A stretch of 64,000 nt of DNA from Erysipelothrix sp. HDW6C. GTDB taxonomy: Bacteria; Bacillota_I; Bacilli_A; Erysipelotrichales; Erysipelotrichaceae. A program made the translations under genes and the position numbers. The stretch spans positions 124,001-188,000 of the forward strand of contig NZ_CP049861.1 of the NCBI RefSeq assembly GCF_011299615.1, given 5' to 3'. Below the pieces are notes generated by a model. The model ran no database searches. It was not told the DNA's origin and was given only the letters and a program-made list of their open reading frames with translations. Positions 38,592-57,019 of the stretch are shown in pieces (the stretch's first letter is position 1; every line of letters begins with the position of its first letter).

Positions 38592-38600
38592 AGTATAGCA
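38592..38600 (-). promoter_or_regulatory. Extended -10 promoter of the aldo/keto reductase gene
   Basis: On the minus strand TGC precedes TATACT (38592-38597); no -35 match is visible. Confidence 0.55.
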
Positions 38601-38646
38601 CAGACAGCGCTATCATTAATTCAAATTCATAATTTACACAAAAAAA

Positions 38647-38667
38647 GACATCCTGATAAAGGATGTC
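38647..38667 (-). terminator. rRNA operon B terminator
   Basis: Identical hairpin and T-tract to copy A. Confidence 0.92.
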
Positions 38668-38671
38668 GAAT

Positions 38672-38786
38672 TACCCGGCAATGAGCTATCTTCACTAGCG
38701 CAGGGCTAGATATTGTCGCCGCTAAAGTGCTTAACTTCTGTGTTCGGGATGGGAACAGGTGTGACCACTTCGCTAATATCACCAGA
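38672..38786 (-). rRNA. rrf: 5S ribosomal RNA (copy B)
   Basis: Appears identical to copy A; ends estimated from helix I pairing. Confidence 0.93.
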
Positions 38787-38864
38787 TCATTGAGAGAATC
38801 TCTCAAAACTGAATAACAGAATTCATAAACTTTGGAATCTTTTCAAATAGTCGTATCAATTGTG

Positions 38865-41770
<2,906 letters not shown>

Positions 41771-42077
41771 CACATGTAATTTCGCGCCTGATATATTTCA
41801 ATCAGTTCTTTTTTTGTCTATCGCTTCGATAAACGTGTGTTCGCTTATTTGATTACTGTTTTTGTTTAACTTGATGTAAATCTAGTTTTGTTACAACTAT
41901 TCGAAAAGATTTCTGTTGATAACTTTTTAATGTCTGTATCTCTATCTATTCTTTTCTGTTATTCAGTTTTCAAAGATCATCATTGCTTCTTACCTGAGAT
42001 TTCGCTCTTTCAAACGGACTCTCAAAACTAAACAGGAAACCCTTGTCAATTCCACTTCTTACTAAGTTATTCTCCTT
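41771..42077 (-). other. 16S-23S spacer, copy B (no tRNA gene)
   Basis: Appears identical to the copy A spacer, with boxA-like sequence at 41965-41979 and the same processing-stem arms. Confidence 0.85.
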
Positions 42078-43618
<1,541 letters not shown>

Positions 43619-43747
43619 TGATTCTTTCTCTTTGTTTTAAACTCGCTGACGAGTTTGTTTTTTGTTTCGTTTATTTCTTTTGAAATTGACGTTTCCTGTT
43701 TAGTTTTCAAAGACCATTTCGCGCCAAGTTCCCTTGAACGCTTGTAC

Positions 43748-43776
43748 ATAATACCATTCGACCTAGGGTGTGTCAA
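43748..43776 (-). promoter_or_regulatory. rRNA operon B promoter
   Basis: On the minus strand TTGACA (43771-43776), 17 bp, TATTAT (43748-43753). The -35 and -10 are as in copy A but the spacer between them is different. Confidence 0.88.
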
Positions 43777-43863
43777 CACTATTTCGGTTATTTATTTTTT
43801 ATTTTTTTAAACCGTTCTTTAACCTTCAATTTCGGCACTCTATTCGTTTAAATTACAAAGAGA

Positions 43864-43881
43864 AAGTGGCTTTCACCACTT
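43864..43881 (-). terminator. Probable terminator of the GNAT gene
   Basis: 6-bp stem AAGTGG/CCACTT, 6-nt loop, followed by TTTCTCTTTG on the minus strand; overlaps the stop codon. Confidence 0.65.
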
Positions 43882-44311
43882 ATATATTCTCTGGCCAAAC
43901 CATTGTCAACTCTTTGAGTCCATGCGCTTCATCCATACCTTCACCAACTATGACAAATGATTCTTTTGTATAAAAACGAACTGCACCCTCATTAAACGCA
44001 TAAACATCCAATGTGATTTCCTCATATGTTTTCTTCAAGTAGTCAAGCAGCGCTTTCCCAACGCCATCCGACCGGTGTGTTTCTGCAACAAAGATTCCTG
44101 CAAGATAGTAGCCTTCGCTAACTCCCGCAAACCCAACAATCGTATCATCCTTGAGGGCAACATAAATATTGCTGTTCTCCATTGCCGCCTTCACATCCGC
44201 TACATTGCCTTCCCAATAAGATGCCGGCACCTCGTGATGGACTTCTATATTGGTATCCAACCAAATCTTCATAACATCATCTATTTCCTGTATTTCCATT
44301 AAACGGATCAT
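43880..44311 (-). CDS. GNAT family N-acetyltransferase
   Basis: The 143-residue protein has the GNAT core: an N-terminal MIRLMEIQEIDDVMKIW, the beta4 strand VGFAGVSEGYYLAGIFV, the acetyl-CoA loop ETHRSDGVGKALLDYL (an R/Q-x-x-G-x-G/A variant) and a C-terminal VYAFNEGAVRFYTKESF. The acceptor is unknown. ATG at 44311 has GAGGTGA upstream. It stands alone between rRNA operon B and a GH1 gene. Confidence 0.88.
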   Translation of the reverse strand: MIRLMEIQEIDDVMKIWLDTNIEVHHEVPASYWEGNVADVKAAMENSNIYVALKDDTIVGFAGVSEGYYLAGIFVAETHRSDGVGKALLDYLKKTYEEITLDVYAFNEGAVRFYTKESFVIVGEGMDEAHGLKELTMVWPENI

Positions 44312-44332
44312 TATATTCACCTCTTACCTTTT

Positions 44333-44341
44333 ATTATAGCA
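44333..44341 (-). promoter_or_regulatory. Extended -10 promoter of the GNAT gene
   Basis: On the minus strand TGC precedes TATAAT (44333-44338), 21 bp before the ATG, directly after the GH1 terminator. Confidence 0.55.
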
Positions 44342-44367
44342 AAAGAGTGTGCCGAAGCACGCTCTTT
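44342..44367 (-). terminator. Terminator hairpin after the GH1 gene
   Basis: 11-bp stem with one mismatch around a tetraloop (TTCG on the minus strand), followed by TTTTGCTATAAT, which doubles as the next gene's -10 region. Confidence 0.7.
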
Positions 44368-44371
44368 ATTT

Positions 44372-45841
<1,470 letters not shown>

Positions 45842-45891
45842 TTATCTCACATCTATTCTATGAATGTTTTAAATCTGGGTGAACATTGTTG

Positions 45892-45897
45892 TATAAT
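45892..45897 (+). promoter_or_regulatory. -10 box of the RpiR-type regulator gene
   Basis: TATAAT with start of transcription predicted near 45904; the -35 region is weak. Confidence 0.5.
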
Positions 45898-45922
45898 AAT
45901 GGAAAGAGAGGCGGCGTTAAAA

Positions 45923-46681
45923 ATGTTTGATGATCTCAATTTAGAAACTTTATCCGATATTGACCTGTCCATTATTTCTTATATTATTAACAACCCCCAA
46001 GTCGCAAGTTTGATGCGCGTTCGTGATCTGGCAGATGCAGTTCACGTATCACCATCTACAATCATGCGTTTTATCGAACGCACAGGGTTTGATAGTTTTG
46101 CTGCCCTAAAAGTCGAAATCAAGCAACACTTGCTTAGCGATAAACATCGCATCAACGTTTCAAAGGTAAAAGAAATCAATCATTCTGAACCCATGGTTTT
46201 TGGTGATGATTTTGAAAAGAAAATTCAAGAACTCGCAACCCGCATTGCCAATGCGCGCATCACCTATTGTGTCGGTATGGGCTCTTCGGGAATTATGGCC
46301 GATTATCTGACCCGCCTCCTAAATTCTATTGGCTACATGAGTATGGCTTCAAAAGACGCCTACCTTCCAGTCCTTTGGAATACCGAACTCTTTAACAATG
46401 ACAATGTCTTGCTTGTTTTTTCAACCTCTGGCGAAACACGCGAAATTGCGCAAATGATGCAAACACTCGCAAAGCGTCGCCCTTATACCGCAAGTATTAC
46501 AAATCATCATCACAACACAGTTGCCCATAACTCAGATCTCAATATACCGTATTACATCCCCAAAGATCGCCTTTCATTTCACGTTGATTTAACGTCTCAG
46601 ATTCCTGTGATGTATATCATCGAAACTATCGTCCGCCATCTTCATCAAATGCGTATCGCATCAAAGGAGACACCACTTTAA
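45923..46681 (+). CDS. MurR/RpiR family transcriptional regulator
   Basis: The 252-residue protein has an N-terminal HTH_6 domain (about 1-75, with VRDLADAVHVSPSTIMRFIERTGF) and a C-terminal SIS sugar-phosphate-binding domain (about 95-245, with GMGSSGIMADY and STSGETREI). It probably senses a sugar phosphate and controls the flanking GH1 and EIIC genes. ATG at 45923 has GAGGCGG upstream; two earlier in-frame ATGs lie at or before the -10 box. Confidence 0.92.
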   Translation: MFDDLNLETLSDIDLSIISYIINNPQVASLMRVRDLADAVHVSPSTIMRFIERTGFDSFAALKVEIKQHLLSDKHRINVSKVKEINHSEPMVFGDDFEKKIQELATRIANARITYCVGMGSSGIMADYLTRLLNSIGYMSMASKDAYLPVLWNTELFNNDNVLLVFSTSGETREIAQMMQTLAKRRPYTASITNHHHNTVAHNSDLNIPYYIPKDRLSFHVDLTSQIPVMYIIETIVRHLHQMRIASKETPL

Positions 46682-46695
46682 TCAAAGTGGTGTCT
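46668..46695 (+). terminator. Intrinsic terminator of the RpiR-type gene
   Basis: Perfect 12-bp stem (46668-46679 and 46684-46695), stop codon in the loop, followed by a T-tract. Confidence 0.92.
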
Positions 46696-46699
46696 TTTT

Positions 46700-48076
46700 T
46701 TATTGTTGATTTTGTAAAGCTTGTTCCTCTTCAAAGAGCTTGTTATCAGCTATTTTAAAGAACGGGAACCATAACGCGATGTTTACTGCAATAATTGCGA
46801 TTGTTACAACACCATACTGCCAACCACCGGTCATAAACGCTTTTACGATACCTGGCATTGTCCATGGCATTTCTGCTGTTGGATTCACGACACCAAAGTT
46901 CACAAGTTTCGCTACCAGTAATGCAACACCACCCATAACTGCTGGTCCTGCAACCAATGGAATAAAGTAAATAGGGTTCATCATAATTGGTGCACCAAAT
47001 ACAAGGGGTTCGTTGATGTTAAAGATTGCTGGGACTGCTGCAAGTTTACGAAGTGATTTGTATTGTTCTGACTTTGCAGTAAATGATGAAACAACCCAAC
47101 CATAGGTTCCACCTTGCCCACCAAATGCGTTTCCAGCCGCCATACCAACAATGGTCACGGCGATATAAGGCATTGGATTCACACCATCTTGGAATGCTGC
47201 AATCATCTCTGGACGAATTCCTGCAAGCAGCGGCATCATAATGGCATAAATCATGTTGGGATGAATTCCAAAGAACCAGCAAAGATTACAAATTGTAAAC
47301 ATAATAATCATTGCTGGAGCTGTGGCAGCGAAACCTTGTAGTGGTTGTTGAATCAATCCAAACACTAAATGGAACATGTTTCCAAAAGGTGTATACGATA
47401 ATCCAACTCGAACAGCAAAGAAAATAATGAAGATAACGCCAGCAATTAATGATGGGCTGAGTGATTCCGACACGTTGGCTGGAACACTTTCCGGAAGTTT
47501 TATTGTAAAATTGCGTTCATTAAGTTTCACAAAGAGGATCGCTGTAATCGATGCAACAATTAAGGCAACAAAGATCCCGGTTCCTGATGTAAAGAAGTCA
47601 GTAAATCCGGATGTTCCCGTGAATACCCCTGCATCAATGAGCGGTTGCAATCCCGCCATAATACCTTCGTACATTTCTGGAGCAACGTACGCTTTATTGA
47701 CAAGCACCTTAGTGATATTGATTTTTTGAGGAATTAAAATTAAGAATGACGCCAAGGAAATCAAACCTGCCGACAATCCATTTTGACCCGCTTTCTTTGC
47801 ATAAACATAAGCAAAGATGAATGCGATATACAATGAAATAGCATTGGTTGATGCCCCGATGACTGCATCAAAATGCACACTCATTCCGGTCTCTTGCATG
47901 AATGCAATCCACGATGGTATCGGGAAATTCCCAATAACCATTAACACTGCTGCACCAATGGTTATTGGTGTTGTTCGCATGAATGCTTCTGCCATACTGC
48001 TGAAAAACAAACTCTCTGACATCCAATTGGCTATCGGCCCCAGAAATCTATTTAGAAAATTCTCTAATGCTTTCAT
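46700..48076 (-). CDS. PTS EIIC component, lactose/cellobiose family (second)
   Basis: The 458-residue membrane protein has about ten hydrophobic segments, the NINEPLVFGAPIMMNP substrate-site motif and a WFFGIHPNM segment. It lacks adjacent EIIA and EIIB. It follows a GH1 gene (now frameshifted) by 12 bp and would have supplied its phosphorylated substrate. AGGAGAGA precedes the ATG. Confidence 0.94.
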   Translation of the reverse strand: MKALENFLNRFLGPIANWMSESLFFSSMAEAFMRTTPITIGAAVLMVIGNFPIPSWIAFMQETGMSVHFDAVIGASTNAISLYIAFIFAYVYAKKAGQNGLSAGLISLASFLILIPQKINITKVLVNKAYVAPEMYEGIMAGLQPLIDAGVFTGTSGFTDFFTSGTGIFVALIVASITAILFVKLNERNFTIKLPESVPANVSESLSPSLIAGVIFIIFFAVRVGLSYTPFGNMFHLVFGLIQQPLQGFAATAPAMIIMFTICNLCWFFGIHPNMIYAIMMPLLAGIRPEMIAAFQDGVNPMPYIAVTIVGMAAGNAFGGQGGTYGWVVSSFTAKSEQYKSLRKLAAVPAIFNINEPLVFGAPIMMNPIYFIPLVAGPAVMGGVALLVAKLVNFGVVNPTAEMPWTMPGIVKAFMTGGWQYGVVTIAIIAVNIALWFPFFKIADNKLFEEEQALQNQQ

Positions 48077-48088
48077 ATTCTCTCTCCT

Positions 48089-49610
<1,522 letters not shown>

Positions 49611-49646
49611 CTATGACTCCTAAGGTACAACCTGTTCCTTAAAAGT

Positions 49647-51626
49647 TTATTTTATAACGCTTTTAGCAACCTTAACCACGTTCTCAACTGTGAAGCCAAA
49701 TGCCTCAAATAATTGATTACCGGGTGCAGAACCACCAAATGTATCCATTGCTACAGTTGCGCCATCAAGCCCAATGTAACGACCCCATGGTTGTGACGCT
49801 GCTGCCTCAATTGCAACACGTGCGCGAACACCCTGTGGTAAGACAGATTCTTTATATTCTGCTGTTTGTTCTTCAAAGAGTTCCAGTGACGGCATACTTA
49901 CAACACGAACACCCAGTCCTGATTTCTCAAGTTCTTTGGCGGCATCAATTGCAAGTGATACTTCTGATCCCGTTGCCATTAAAATAGCATCGAGTTTATC
50001 CGCATCATGCACGACATAACCACCCTTTAAGGCATCAATGCCTGATTTATCGAGTTGTGGTAAGTTTTGACGTGATAAGATCAATCCAACAGGTGTTGTT
50101 TTTGATGTTAATGCCAATACCCATCCATACGCAGTTTCCGTTGCATCCGCAGGTCGGAATGTATAGAAGTTTGGTTGTGAACGCAACATGGCTAATTGTT
50201 CAATTGGCTCATGTGTCGGTCCATCTTCTCCAACACCAATACTGTCATGTGTTAGTACATATGTAAGCGGAACGCTCATTAATGAACTTAAACGTGCCAT
50301 TGGTTTGAGGAAATCTGCAAACACGAAGAATGTTGAAACATACGCTTTCAACCCACCATATAATGCAATACCATTTCCCATTGCAGCCATAGCATGTTCG
50401 CGAACACCAAAGTGTAAATTGCGACCAGCAAAGTTTTCAGGGCTGAATGATCCTTCGTCTTTCATTGCTGTCATGTTTGATGAAGCCAAGTCAGCTGAAC
50501 CACCAAATAGGTTTGTATATTTGTCTTTAAGACGGTTGATCATAATTCCTGAGACATTACGTGTTGCTTGTGGTGCCGCATCAAACTCAAATAATGATTT
50601 ATCTGCTAGCAATTCATCAACTGTGATATCTGTGAAGTCTTTTTGCCATTGGGCAGCAAGTTCTGGATGTTCATTTGCATAATCTGCGAACATTTCTTCC
50701 CATACTTCATGTGTCTTTGTACCTTCGGCTGCGATATCACGGTAGTGATCATAAACTGCTTCGGGAACAAAGAATGGTTCTTGACTTGGGTAGTCTAAGA
50801 ATGTTTTTAATGCTTTGATGTTATCGTCACCTAATGGTGAACCATGGGATGATGATGAGCCCTCTTTTGCACTACCATAACCAATTTTGGTTCTTACTTC
50901 GATGAATGATGGTTGTGTTAAGTTCTCTTTTGCTTTTGTGATGGCTAGATTTAGAGCTTCCAAGTCGTTTCCGTCTTCAACTAAGAATGTTTCAAAGCCA
51001 TAAGCTTCGTAACGTTCACGGACGTTTTCCTTGAATGCTAAGTCAGTATGTCCTTCAATCGTCGTATTGTTTGAATCGTACAAGACTATTAAGCGACCAA
51101 GGCTTAATGTTCCCGCAAGTGATGATGCTTCACTTGTAATTCCTTCCATCATACAACCATCGCCAGACAAGACAAATGTATAGTTGTCCACAATATCATA
51201 ACCTGGGCGGTTATATTTTGCAGCCAAATGTTCTTGGGCCATTGCCATACCTACTCCTGTAGATAAACCAGCGCCAAGCGGTCCTGTTGTTGCTTCAACC
51301 CCATCAGTATGTCCATATTCTGGATGCCCTGGTGTTCGTGAGTTCAACTGACGGAAATTCTTTAAATCTTCGAGTGTTACATCATAACCAAATACATGCA
51401 ACAGTGAGTACAATAACGCCGATGCGTGACCTGCTGATAAAATAAATCGATCACGATTTATCCACTTGCTGTCTTTGACATCAAAATTCATGTGGTTTGC
51501 CCACACTGTATAGGCAATTGGTGCTGCACCTAATGGCATTCCAGGGTGTCCTGAATTGGCTTTTTGTACGGCGTCAACTGATAAAACTCGTAAAGCATTT
51601 ACTGCTAAGTTGTCAATTTCCTTCAT
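49647..51626 (-). CDS. tkt: Transketolase
   Basis: The 659-residue enzyme moves two-carbon ketol units between sugar phosphates in the pentose phosphate pathway. The thiamine diphosphate motif runs from GDGCMMEG to NN in VLYDSNNTT (about 155-187), the active-site His is in SGHASALLYSLLH, and the C-terminal half has DSIGVGEDGPTHEPIEQ. GGAGAGG precedes the ATG. It is a single-gene unit among beta-glucosidase genes. Confidence 0.97.
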   Translation of the reverse strand: MKEIDNLAVNALRVLSVDAVQKANSGHPGMPLGAAPIAYTVWANHMNFDVKDSKWINRDRFILSAGHASALLYSLLHVFGYDVTLEDLKNFRQLNSRTPGHPEYGHTDGVEATTGPLGAGLSTGVGMAMAQEHLAAKYNRPGYDIVDNYTFVLSGDGCMMEGITSEASSLAGTLSLGRLIVLYDSNNTTIEGHTDLAFKENVRERYEAYGFETFLVEDGNDLEALNLAITKAKENLTQPSFIEVRTKIGYGSAKEGSSSSHGSPLGDDNIKALKTFLDYPSQEPFFVPEAVYDHYRDIAAEGTKTHEVWEEMFADYANEHPELAAQWQKDFTDITVDELLADKSLFEFDAAPQATRNVSGIMINRLKDKYTNLFGGSADLASSNMTAMKDEGSFSPENFAGRNLHFGVREHAMAAMGNGIALYGGLKAYVSTFFVFADFLKPMARLSSLMSVPLTYVLTHDSIGVGEDGPTHEPIEQLAMLRSQPNFYTFRPADATETAYGWVLALTSKTTPVGLILSRQNLPQLDKSGIDALKGGYVVHDADKLDAILMATGSEVSLAIDAAKELEKSGLGVRVVSMPSLELFEEQTAEYKESVLPQGVRARVAIEAAASQPWGRYIGLDGATVAMDTFGGSAPGNQLFEAFGFTVENVVKVAKSVIK

Positions 51627-51693
51627 AATACCTCTCCTTCATGTTTATAGAGTAACCCATTTCGCCCCACTATTCAATGATAAACATGCGAAA

Positions 51694-51713
51694 GGAGCAC
51701 CCAGAGGCACTCC
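51694..51713 (-). terminator. Possible terminator of GH1 copy 3
   Basis: 8-bp stem with two G-U pairs and a 4-nt loop; the following T-tract is short (TTT). Confidence 0.4.
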
Positions 51714-51718
51714 CAATT

Positions 51719-53212
<1,494 letters not shown>

Positions 53213-53276
53213 TTATTGATTCGAAAGAAACACACTGTTCTTGCTTTCACCATTATAGGTACAGTGGGTATTCAAA

Positions 53277-53296
53277 AAGACAGCCTTCGCTGTCTT
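53277..53296 (-). terminator. Intrinsic terminator of the phosphoglucomutase gene
   Basis: Perfect 8-bp stem AAGACAGC/GCTGTCTT, 4-nt loop, then TTTTTGAA on the minus strand; overlaps the stop. Confidence 0.88.
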
Positions 53297-54959
53297 AGAT
53301 TTTTGCAATTGCACTCACTGCGTGTTTCAGTAATTCATATTTTTCCTGCGCTTGTGCTAATGTTTGCGCAACCACACAATAGTAAAATTTGCATTTTGGT
53401 TCGGTTCCAGATGGTCGTATTGCAACCCACGATCCATCCGTTAAAGTATATTTGAGAACATTTGACGTTGGAAAATTTAAGTCTGTGCCATCCGAACGTC
53501 GTGATGTGAGAAAATCCTCCGAATAAGCAACAGGAATTCCGGCAAATTCTTTAAAATTTCCTTCTCGGAAGGTTGTTAGAATATCTTGAATTTCCTGAAG
53601 ACCTTGTGATCCAGCACGCGTAATTGCCACTTGCATTTCAACATGAGCACCGTAGGTATCGTAAAGCATGTTTAAGACATCGACGAGTGTACGGCCACGA
53701 TTGTGATAGTAGTTTGCCGCTTCAGCCACCATAATACATGCTTGAGGTGCATCTTTGTCTCGGACAAAGTCGGCAAGAAGGTATCCATAGCTTTCTTCAT
53801 ATCCAAAGATGAATTCATAGTCACCCTGGCGATTGTGGGCTTCGATTTTCTCTCCGATGTATTTGAATCCTGTGAGTGTCTTTTCGACATGAACACCATA
53901 GTTATGGGCAATTTTCTCTCCCAAGTCAGATGTAACCACCGTATTAAACATAATCGGATTCATGGGCATTGTATCCAGTTCGCGGCGTGTTGAATAGATG
54001 TATTCTTGGAGTATTGAACCCCCTTGATTACCTGTTAAGTAAACATAGGAACCATCGTGTTTCACAACAATCCCCATGCGATCGGCATCAGGATCACATG
54101 ATAAAATCAAATCAGCATCATACTGTTTCGCATATTCAATTGCGAGGTCGTAGCTGTCTTTATCCTCTGGATTCGGAGTTTTAGTATTGGTAAAGTCTGG
54201 GTCATAATTGCTTTGTTCTTTGACGACGATTACCTCATAGCCAGCATCAACAAAAATGTCCCGCATTATAGGGTAGGATGTTCCGTGTTGTGAGGTAAAA
54301 ACAATCTTTAGTGTCTTCGCCTCTTTGGGACGTAGTTGAATTCCACTCACTGCTTTTTTATAGACTGTGTCAAAGTTTTCATTAATATCATGAATCAGTG
54401 CGCGATTACCCACTTCCACATCAATCGTCGTCTCATCAGGATGCGCTTCGATGAGTTCAATAACCCGTTGTATTTTATGGTCCACCAATTGACATCCCGT
54501 TTCATCGTATACCTTATAACCATTGTACTCTTTGGGATTATGGCTGGCGGTAATGACAATTCCACCCACACATCCCAGTTCTCGTACTGCAAACGATAAT
54601 TCCGGGGTTGGACGGGGTTGGGTAAAAACATACGAGTCAATGCCAAACGTTGATAATACCATTGCACTTACATCCGCAAATTCACGAGACATGTGACGGT
54701 TATCATAAGCAATTGCAACTTTCAATTGTTTCCCTTTGAATGTCTCAACTAAGTATTTCGCAAACCCAAGATTTGCCTTCGCTACTGTAAGCATGTTCAT
54801 ACGATTGGGTCCAACACCCAAGAGTCCGCGCATACCTGCAGTTCCAAATTCCAAACTCTTATAGAATGCGTCATGGCGTTCTTCGGCACTCTGTGCACTC
54901 AAACCTTTTTTGACCCACTCATATTTATCCGCTAGTAATTCCCATGTATTGTGTGACAT
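53295..54959 (-). CDS. Phosphoglucomutase/phosphomannomutase (alpha-D-phosphohexomutase)
   Basis: The 554-residue enzyme interconverts glucose 1- and 6-phosphates, supplying UDP-glucose for glycolipid and wall polymers. Visible are the phosphoserine loop TASHNPKEYNG (Ser139), the Mg2+ loop DPDADR, the sugar-specificity loop GYEESYG and the phosphate-binding RPSGTEPK. ATG at 54959 follows GGAGGGT. The gene follows HPr in the same direction but past a terminator. Confidence 0.95.
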   Translation of the reverse strand: MSHNTWELLADKYEWVKKGLSAQSAEERHDAFYKSLEFGTAGMRGLLGVGPNRMNMLTVAKANLGFAKYLVETFKGKQLKVAIAYDNRHMSREFADVSAMVLSTFGIDSYVFTQPRPTPELSFAVRELGCVGGIVITASHNPKEYNGYKVYDETGCQLVDHKIQRVIELIEAHPDETTIDVEVGNRALIHDINENFDTVYKKAVSGIQLRPKEAKTLKIVFTSQHGTSYPIMRDIFVDAGYEVIVVKEQSNYDPDFTNTKTPNPEDKDSYDLAIEYAKQYDADLILSCDPDADRMGIVVKHDGSYVYLTGNQGGSILQEYIYSTRRELDTMPMNPIMFNTVVTSDLGEKIAHNYGVHVEKTLTGFKYIGEKIEAHNRQGDYEFIFGYEESYGYLLADFVRDKDAPQACIMVAEAANYYHNRGRTLVDVLNMLYDTYGAHVEMQVAITRAGSQGLQEIQDILTTFREGNFKEFAGIPVAYSEDFLTSRRSDGTDLNFPTSNVLKYTLTDGSWVAIRPSGTEPKCKFYYCVVAQTLAQAQEKYELLKHAVSAIAKI

Positions 54960-54984
54960 TATACCCTCCATAAATGTATAAAAA

Positions 54985-55005
54985 AAGAAGACTGTTCATC
55001 TTCTA
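54985..55005 (-). terminator. Intrinsic terminator of ptsH
   Basis: 6-bp stem AGAAGA/TCTTCT, 7-nt loop, then a long T-tract on the minus strand. Confidence 0.75.
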
Positions 55006-55024
55006 TTTTATGTGAATCCTAAAA

Positions 55025-55291
55025 TTAAGCAATAACTTTTTGTGCTTTTAGAACTTCTTCGATTGTTGAAATCGCTTCGTCTTGGTCTTCACCTTCAGCT
55101 GAAATGATAATTTCTGACTGTGTTGGAATACCTAATGACATAACACCCATGATTGATTTCATGTTGACAGCTTTGCCTTTATAGCTAATTTTGATTTCAC
55201 TTTTGAATTTACTTGCTGCGTTTACTGCTACTGTTGCAGGACGTGCGTGCAATCCAACAGGGTCGATAACTGTTACTGTAATTTCCTTCAT
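55025..55291 (-). CDS. ptsH: Phosphocarrier protein HPr
   Basis: The 88-residue protein passes phosphate from Enzyme I to PTS EIIA domains. His15 in GLHARPA and regulatory Ser46 in MKSIMGVMSLGI are present, so HPr kinase and CcpA-type control are possible. It is a single gene; Enzyme I (ptsI), usually next to it, is not here. Confidence 0.97.
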   Translation of the reverse strand: MKEITVTVIDPVGLHARPATVAVNAASKFKSEIKISYKGKAVNMKSIMGVMSLGIPTQSEIIISAEGEDQDEAISTIEEVLKAQKVIA

Positions 55292-55317
55292 AGTAATACC
55301 TCCTACTTTTCTCTTTA

Positions 55318-55346
55318 ATTCTATACTATTTAGTACGCAAATACAA
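55318..55346 (-). promoter_or_regulatory. Promoter of ptsH
   Basis: On the minus strand TTGTAT (55341-55346), 17 bp, TAGAAT (55318-55323). Confidence 0.6.
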
Positions 55347-55463
55347 TGAATTGCGTTGCGATTTATCCCCCCAAGCCCTTTAACAGCCCTTTGATGACAG
55401 CGTTATCATGAAAATTTCAAGTTCTTATTGAAAAGGGTTACGAAATAGCGATATTAATAATCA

Positions 55464-55919
55464 CTATTTATGATACGGGTGATTTTTTGAAATCATAAAC
55501 ATTCGATAGATTTGCTCGAATAACATGACACGTACTAACTGATGTGGAAACGTCAAATTTGAAATCCTCCACATGAAGTTTGCGCGACTTCGAACCATGT
55601 CACTCACACCATGGGAGCCACCAATAATGAAAATAACGGTTCGACCACTATCGATCCAATCTACAAGTTTTTCAGACATCGCAGGAGAAGACAAATCTTT
55701 ACCCTTAAGGTCCAGCAGAACCACAACGTCTTTCTCGCTGATTTTTTCTAAGATTCGATTGCTCTCATCGTCCACGATACTTTGCATATCATCCTTGTTG
55801 CTATTATTGAGTTCAATCATTTCTATAGGATGAATGGGCTTCAGGCGTTTTTGAAACTCAGCGATCATTCCCTGCATTTCTTTTTCTTTAATACGCCCGA
55901 TAGCTATGATTTTAATCAT
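55464..55919 (-). CDS. rlmH: 23S rRNA pseudouridine-1915 N3-methyltransferase RlmH
   Basis: The 151-residue SPOUT enzyme has the SAM-binding knot with FIIGGSHGV and the typical C-terminus HPYHK. It methylates pseudouridine 1915 in 23S helix 69. It overlaps htrA by 4 bp and is last in the walJ-htrA-rlmH run. Confidence 0.96.
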   Translation of the reverse strand: MIKIIAIGRIKEKEMQGMIAEFQKRLKPIHPIEMIELNNSNKDDMQSIVDDESNRILEKISEKDVVVLLDLKGKDLSSPAMSEKLVDWIDSGRTVIFIIGGSHGVSDMVRSRANFMWRISNLTFPHQLVRVMLFEQIYRMFMISKNHPYHK

Positions 55920-57019
55920 TTTAAGGTTACCGTTACATTTTTAGATTCACCATTGCGCATAACAACGATTTCAACCGTGTCGCCTACTTTATTCTTATAG
56001 AGTTGACGACGGAATGTTTTGAAATCATCAATTGTCACACCATCGTAAGAAACCATAACATCCCCTTCTTGGATTCCTGCCGCTTTCGCTGCACCATCGC
56101 TCGTCACTCCAGCAATGAAGACACCTTCAGTGATATCTGCTGAAATTTTAAAACGATTGCGTTCGAACTGTGTCAAATCATCAACAGACAGCGCAGATAT
56201 TCCCAGCAATGGATAACGTACTTCACCTGTCTCGGAAATTTGTTGGAGAATGGGAATGGCTTCACTAATGGGAATGGCAAATCCCATCCCTTCGACATTA
56301 TCGGAACTGAGTTTCATTGAGTTAATACCAATGAGTTCGCCTTCCATGTTGACAAGCGCACCGCCGCTATTGCCTGGATTGATTGCAGCATCTGTTTGCA
56401 TGACAATCATGTCCCAGTCCGAACGTGTATCCCCATTTAGATCTACTGGCACAATACGATCTTTGCCCGAAATTACACCAAATGTTACAGAATTCGCGAA
56501 TTCAAGGTCGACAGGGCTTCCTATTGCAAGAACAAATTCTCCAACTCGTGATAAATTAGAATCGCCAATCGTGATTGCTTCAATATCAATATCTGCATTG
56601 ATTTCCAACATCGCCAAATCAGTATATTGGTCAGAGCCAATCAATTCAGCATCTATTTCTTCGCCATTGGAAAGTCGGACTACATATCGTGATCCGTTCT
56701 CAATAACATGATGATTGGTAACAAGGCGTACGACACCCTTTTCATTAGAATATATAATCCCCGATCCACTACCTATTGCTTCTGTTCGATCATAATTAAT
56801 CACACTCACGACTTTGTCTTGAACTGCATCCACAACACGCGTTGCATCCGTTTCAAATTCGCTAACATGCTTTTCAATGACTTGATGTTCGGGTGAATTC
56901 GTATTGGATGTTGGGTTTTGGCGCAATTCGTAAAGTTGATACGTTAAATATGCATTCCATAGTAATAACATCACCATAATGCCAATAAAAATGCGTTTAA
57001 ATTCTTGATCATTCTTCAT
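55916..57019 (-). CDS. htrA: HtrA/DegP-like serine protease
   Basis: The 367-residue protein has one N-terminal transmembrane segment (about 10-30), a trypsin-like domain with catalytic His104, Asp134 and Ser218 (GNSGGAL), and one PDZ domain (about 265-365). It degrades misfolded exported proteins at the membrane. It overlaps walJ by 11 bp, with GGAGGG in the walJ end as ribosome binding site. The order walJ-htrA-rlmH is conserved in Firmicutes. Confidence 0.95.
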   Translation of the reverse strand: MKNDQEFKRIFIGIMVMLLLWNAYLTYQLYELRQNPTSNTNSPEHQVIEKHVSEFETDATRVVDAVQDKVVSVINYDRTEAIGSGSGIIYSNEKGVVRLVTNHHVIENGSRYVVRLSNGEEIDAELIGSDQYTDLAMLEINADIDIEAITIGDSNLSRVGEFVLAIGSPVDLEFANSVTFGVISGKDRIVPVDLNGDTRSDWDMIVMQTDAAINPGNSGGALVNMEGELIGINSMKLSSDNVEGMGFAIPISEAIPILQQISETGEVRYPLLGISALSVDDLTQFERNRFKISADITEGVFIAGVTSDGAAKAAGIQEGDVMVSYDGVTIDDFKTFRRQLYKNKVGDTVEIVVMRNGESKNVTVTLK

